The notes under the pieces are model-generated. The model saw only the letters and a program-made list of their open reading frames with translations. It did not search any database and had not been told where the DNA came from. A stretch of 17,163 bases of DNA, taken from contig DGAQ01000074.1 of assembly GCA_002382445.1 (NCBI GenBank), positions 1-17,163 on the forward strand. The letters are read 5' to 3'. Both the position numbers and the translations under genes were made by a program. Positions 14,668 to 17,163 of this stretch are shown here, piece by piece (the first letter of the stretch is position 1; the number at the start of each line of letters is the position of its first letter). This DNA is from Porticoccaceae bacterium UBA4026 (GTDB lineage: Bacteria; Pseudomonadota; Gammaproteobacteria; Pseudomonadales; Porticoccaceae).

Positions 14668-14692
14668 GCCGTCTAAACCCGAAATAGACGGC
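14668..14692 (+). terminator. Hairpin, possible terminator of the gcdH-gcdG transcript
   Basis: GCCGTCTA (14668-14675) and TAGACGGC (14685-14692) form a perfect 8-bp stem with a 9-base loop, followed by TTTAACTG. The U-tract is only three bases and the hairpin is 188 bases past the CoA-transferase stop, so termination here is plausible but not certain. Confidence 0.42.
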
Positions 14693-14926
14693 TTTAACTG
14701 CTCCGGGGTTCACTGATGCTATTTGCCTAAATAAATATTTTAAAAACTTAAATTGAATCATTTTATCGATATTTATGGTTTTTTAATCTAGGGTTAAACG
14801 CGTATATATAGAGGCTGTAACCGTCTATAAAGGCGGTTGATATTTGCATTTACATAACAAGCTGCAGCCCAATATTGTTAGGTCTCTTTATAATAAGCGT
14901 CTATTTATGAATCTAGAGGCTAATTT

Positions 14927-15112
14927 ATGCTCCATTTTAATGTAAAAAACATGCGCACCAAAGGTTTTTGGTATAGGATTTACACAGACTTGGCGAATAA
15001 GTTCCCTGTTATATGGAAACTTATTGCAGTTTTGATGGAATTTTACAAAATATCAAGTCAGCAAATAGCCGCTGCAGGCAAATGTATTTTAAGGAATTGT
15101 TTGATCGAATAA
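14927..15112 (+). CDS. Possible small protein of unknown function (61 codons)
   Basis: Unrecognised. ATG at 14927 is preceded by AGAGG seven bases upstream (14915-14919) and by TATAAT at 14889-14894, so expression signals look reasonable although no -35 is evident. The product would be basic, with an amphipathic or weakly hydrophobic stretch (NKFPVIWKLIAVLMEFYKI, about residues 24-42) and two Cys near the C-terminus. It ends 65 bases before the TonB receptor start. It could equally be a chance open frame within the receptor's leader region. Confidence 0.25.
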   Translation: MLHFNVKNMRTKGFWYRIYTDLANKFPVIWKLIAVLMEFYKISSQQIAAAGKCILRNCLIE

Positions 15113-15177
15113 GATAATTGGAATCAGTAATGTCCTTTATACCTGCAGAGGTAAAACAAATAAAAGGGAGATATATA

Positions 15178-17163
15178 ATGAAACTTACACCATTAACTAA
15201 AGCAATCCGTGCTTCAATAGGAGCCTCGTTGTTGCTAACAGCATCGATGCCGCTAATGGCACAAGATACAAACGAAGAAGCTGGAATCGAAGAGGTTTAT
15301 GTAACCGGGTCACGAATCAAAAGGGCTGATGGTTTCGAAAGTTCTAGTCCCGTTATTGTTGCTACCTTCGAAGAGATTAAATCTTCAGGTATTAGCAAAA
15401 TTGAAGATTACCTAAACAGTCTTCCACAGCTTGATGCAGCTCAAAACTCATACATTTCCAATGGCGCATCGGGTAATGCTAGCCTTGACCTTCGTGGCAT
15501 GGGTTCAAGCCGTACTTTGGTGCTGGTTAACGGTCGTCGCATGGGCGGTGGTGGTGCTTATAGTGAATCAGCCGACGTAAACCAAATTCCAACGGCTATG
15601 ATCGAGCGCGTAGAAGTACTGACCGGTGGTGCATCTACCACATACGGTGCGGACGCGGTTGCGGGTGTTGTTAACTTCGTATTACGTAATGATTTTGAAG
15701 GCGTCGAGCTAACTGTTGGTACTAGTGGTTTCATGCATGACAACAATAACAGCTATGTTGCAGGCTTAATGGATGCTAGAGGTTTTGATTATCCAAAAGG
15801 CAGTGACGGCGTTGATGGTCAAGCAGATACTATAGATTTTGTTATGGGCAGTAAGTTTGCTGATGACAAAGGCCATGCAACAGTCTACGCCACCTGGCGT
15901 AAAGGCTCAGAGTTGCGTCAGGGATCTCGCGATTATGCATCATGTGCCTTAAATAGCACGGGCACCTCTTGTGGTGGTTCAGGAAACGCAGTGGTTCCTA
16001 ACTTCTATATCTCACAACTTGATGCGAACGGAATGCTTGACTGGGGAACTTATGAGTACTGGACCCTTGATTCTGGCTCAAACTTCATCCCATCTAGCGG
16101 CAATATCTATAACTACGCTCCTATTAACCACTTTATGCGTCCAGACGAGAAGTGGAGCGTTGGCACATTGATGAATCTTGAAATTAGCGATTCAGTTAAT
16201 GTCTACACCGAAGTAATGGCGACTAACTATCAGACTAAAGCTCAAATTGCTGAGTCGGGTACGTTCTTCGCTGAAGAGTATCATCTTCCTTATGACTCAG
16301 CTTTGCTGAACGATTCTCAACGGCAGGCTTTGACTGATACTTGGGGTCTTGCTTCTGGTGATGAATTCGGAGTTTATATCGGTAAGCGTAACGTTGAAGG
16401 TGGCCCACGGGCATCTGTTATGAGTAACTCTTCGTTCCGTGTCGTACTGGGAGTTGAAGGCGCCGTTCAAGGGTGGGATTATGATGTTAACTACCAAAGG
16501 AACTACGTCGATTCAAGTATCACTTATATCAATGACTTCTTTGCGCCAAATATCGTTGCAGCCCTAGAGAACGCAACTTATGATGTGTTCCAATATCAGG
16601 GTGTTACTCCTGCGTCGGCAGCTTTGCTAACCGGTACTGCTATGCTGCGTGCGGACGTTTCAACAGAGATCTTCTCTGCTCAGATGAGTCGCGATACTGG
16701 TTTTAGCTTGCCAACAACCGGCAATAACATTAGTGTTGCTATGGGTGTTGAGCGCCGAGATATGAGCTATGACCGTGATTCAGACACCGTATTTGCTGAA
16801 GGTCAATTGTTAGGTCAGGGTGGTGCAACGCCGAGCATCGAAGGTAGTTACTCAGTAACTGACGTGTTCTTCGAAGCAGCCGTCCCAGTGCTTGATAATC
16901 TAGATGCTGAGATTGCTTTCCGTTCGTCTGACTATAGCACTTCAGGCAATCACAATACCTACAAATTTGGTGTTTCCTATGCTCCAACTGAGATGGTAAC
17001 AATCCGCACTGGCTATAACCGTGCTGTTCGTTCACCTCAAATTGGAACAATGTTTGCTCCACAAAACCAAGGATTGTGGGCGGGTTCTGATCCATGCGCT
17101 GGAGCCACTCCAACGTATACTGCTGCTCAGTGCGCTTTAACCGGTGTTACAGCAGGTCAATAT
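15178..17163 (+). CDS. TonB-dependent outer-membrane receptor (N-terminal part; runs off the window)
   Basis: The first 662 codons of a TonB-dependent receptor; no stop is reached before the window ends. ATG 15178 has GGGAG seven bases upstream. Residues 1-28 are a signal peptide ending MPLMA, then a short acidic stretch and a TonB-box-like IEEVYVTGSRI at 37-47. The plug domain spans about 50-165 (DYLNSLPQLDA, SLDLRGMGSSRTLVLVNGRR, MIERVEVLTGGASTTYGADAVAGVVNFVLR), all standard plug motifs. The beta-barrel begins afterwards with alternating aromatic strands and long loops, including Cys-containing loops (YASCALNSTGTSCGGSG; DPCAGATP) that may form disulfides. The FRSSDYS and RTGYNRAVRSP segments are typical of late barrel strands. 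The substrate cannot be told; this large VYVTGSRI group is common in marine gammaproteobacteria and is often used for peptides, glycans or complex organics rather than siderophores. Confidence 0.93.
   Translation, partial: MKLTPLTKAIRASIGASLLLTASMPLMAQDTNEEAGIEEVYVTGSRIKRADGFESSSPVIVATFEEIKSSGISKIEDYLNSLPQLDAAQNSYISNGASGNASLDLRGMGSSRTLVLVNGRRMGGGGAYSESADVNQIPTAMIERVEVLTGGASTTYGADAVAGVVNFVLRNDFEGVELTVGTSGFMHDNNNSYVAGLMDARGFDYPKGSDGVDGQADTIDFVMGSKFADDKGHATVYATWRKGSELRQGSRDYASCALNSTGTSCGGSGNAVVPNFYISQLDANGMLDWGTYEYWTLDSGSNFIPSSGNIYNYAPINHFMRPDEKWSVGTLMNLEISDSVNVYTEVMATNYQTKAQIAESGTFFAEEYHLPYDSALLNDSQRQALTDTWGLASGDEFGVYIGKRNVEGGPRASVMSNSSFRVVLGVEGAVQGWDYDVNYQRNYVDSSITYINDFFAPNIVAALENATYDVFQYQGVTPASAALLTGTAMLRADVSTEIFSAQMSRDTGFSLPTTGNNISVAMGVERRDMSYDRDSDTVFAEGQLLGQGGATPSIEGSYSVTDVFFEAAVPVLDNLDAEIAFRSSDYSTSGNHNTYKFGVSYAPTEMVTIRTGYNRAVRSPQIGTMFAPQNQGLWAGSDPCAGATPTYTAAQCALTGVTAGQY

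Larger units (their letters stand above)
14481..15177. other. ~700-bp intergenic region before the TonB receptor
   Basis: No confident gene. 14481-14660 has mixed base composition and stops in all frames; it contains the palindrome CTCATGAG (14577-14584) and a perfect TTGACA (14625-14630) with no matching -10. A hairpin lies at 14668-14692. From about 14726 to 14815 the DNA is very AT-rich. A second weak hairpin (AACCG at 14819-14823, CGGTT at 14834-14838) and a TATAAT at 14889-14894 without a -35 precede a possible small ORF at 14927. GGGAG at 15166-15170 is the receptor's ribosome binding site. Confidence 0.6.

Noticed and set aside
15558..17113. Minus-strand ORFs (near 15558-15746, 16297-16497, 16739-17113) and a plus-strand ORF at 15971-16171
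   Set aside because: All lie in other frames of the TonB receptor, whose frame is open from 15178 to the window end with clear plug and barrel features.
4..17163. GH16 glucanase and TonB receptor as parts of one laminarin-utilisation locus
   Set aside because: They are 14 kb apart with housekeeping and amine genes between them, and no other carbohydrate gene is present in the window.
1..17163. tRNA, CRISPR, insertion sequence, phage or integron elements
   Set aside because: No cloverleaf, regular spacer-repeat array, transposase or integrase motif, or long terminal inverted repeat was seen on either strand.

Overview
The window looks like chromosomal DNA of a free-living, probably marine, gammaproteobacterium of the Cellvibrionales/SAR92/OM60 kind. 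This is inferred from gamma-type housekeeping genes (priA beside a divergent rpmE, lapA with pyrF, a SPOR-domain division protein after priA), a secreted GH16 laminarinase-type glucanase, a Pseudomonas-like polyamine/glutarate gene set and a large TonB-dependent receptor. No tRNA, rRNA, CRISPR array, insertion sequence or phage gene was found.

Layout. 1-825: secreted GH16 beta-glucanase, meeting pyrF tail to tail with a 4-nt overlap of the stop codons. 822-1774 (minus): lapA-pyrF, translationally coupled, without the lapB that separates them in E. coli. 1920-2636: exported SIMPL-domain protein ending in a triple 11-bp tandem repeat. 2658-3077 (minus): rpmE with a clear promoter and intrinsic terminator. 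3097-5944: priA, then a membrane-anchored SPOR protein with its own good promoter.

6001-14480 is the accessory-looking metabolic block: gamma-glutamylpolyamine synthetase (puuA type, minus), an exported lipoprotein amidohydrolase (plus), gamma-glutamyl-amide hydrolase (puuD type, minus), polyamine:pyruvate aminotransferase (spuC type, plus), glutaryl-CoA dehydrogenase (gcdH) and a CaiB/BaiF CoA-transferase (gcdG type). Read together these suggest catabolism of diamines. The C5 diamine cadaverine (and lysine) would give glutarate, then glutaryl-CoA and crotonyl-CoA; putrescine would give GABA. The oxidase/aldehyde dehydrogenase steps, transporters and a regulator are not in the window. Both divergent promoter regions of the block carry a matching 15-bp interrupted palindrome (ACCC-N6-GGGT core), a candidate common operator. 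A perfect 11-bp inverted repeat enclosing TATAAT lies just upstream of gcdH.

14481-15177 is a ~700-bp gap with a hairpin, an AT-rich stretch and one possible 61-codon small ORF. 15178 to the window end is the N-terminal 662 codons of a TonB-dependent outer-membrane receptor that runs off the edge.

All functional names come from reading motifs and remembered family members; no database search was run.
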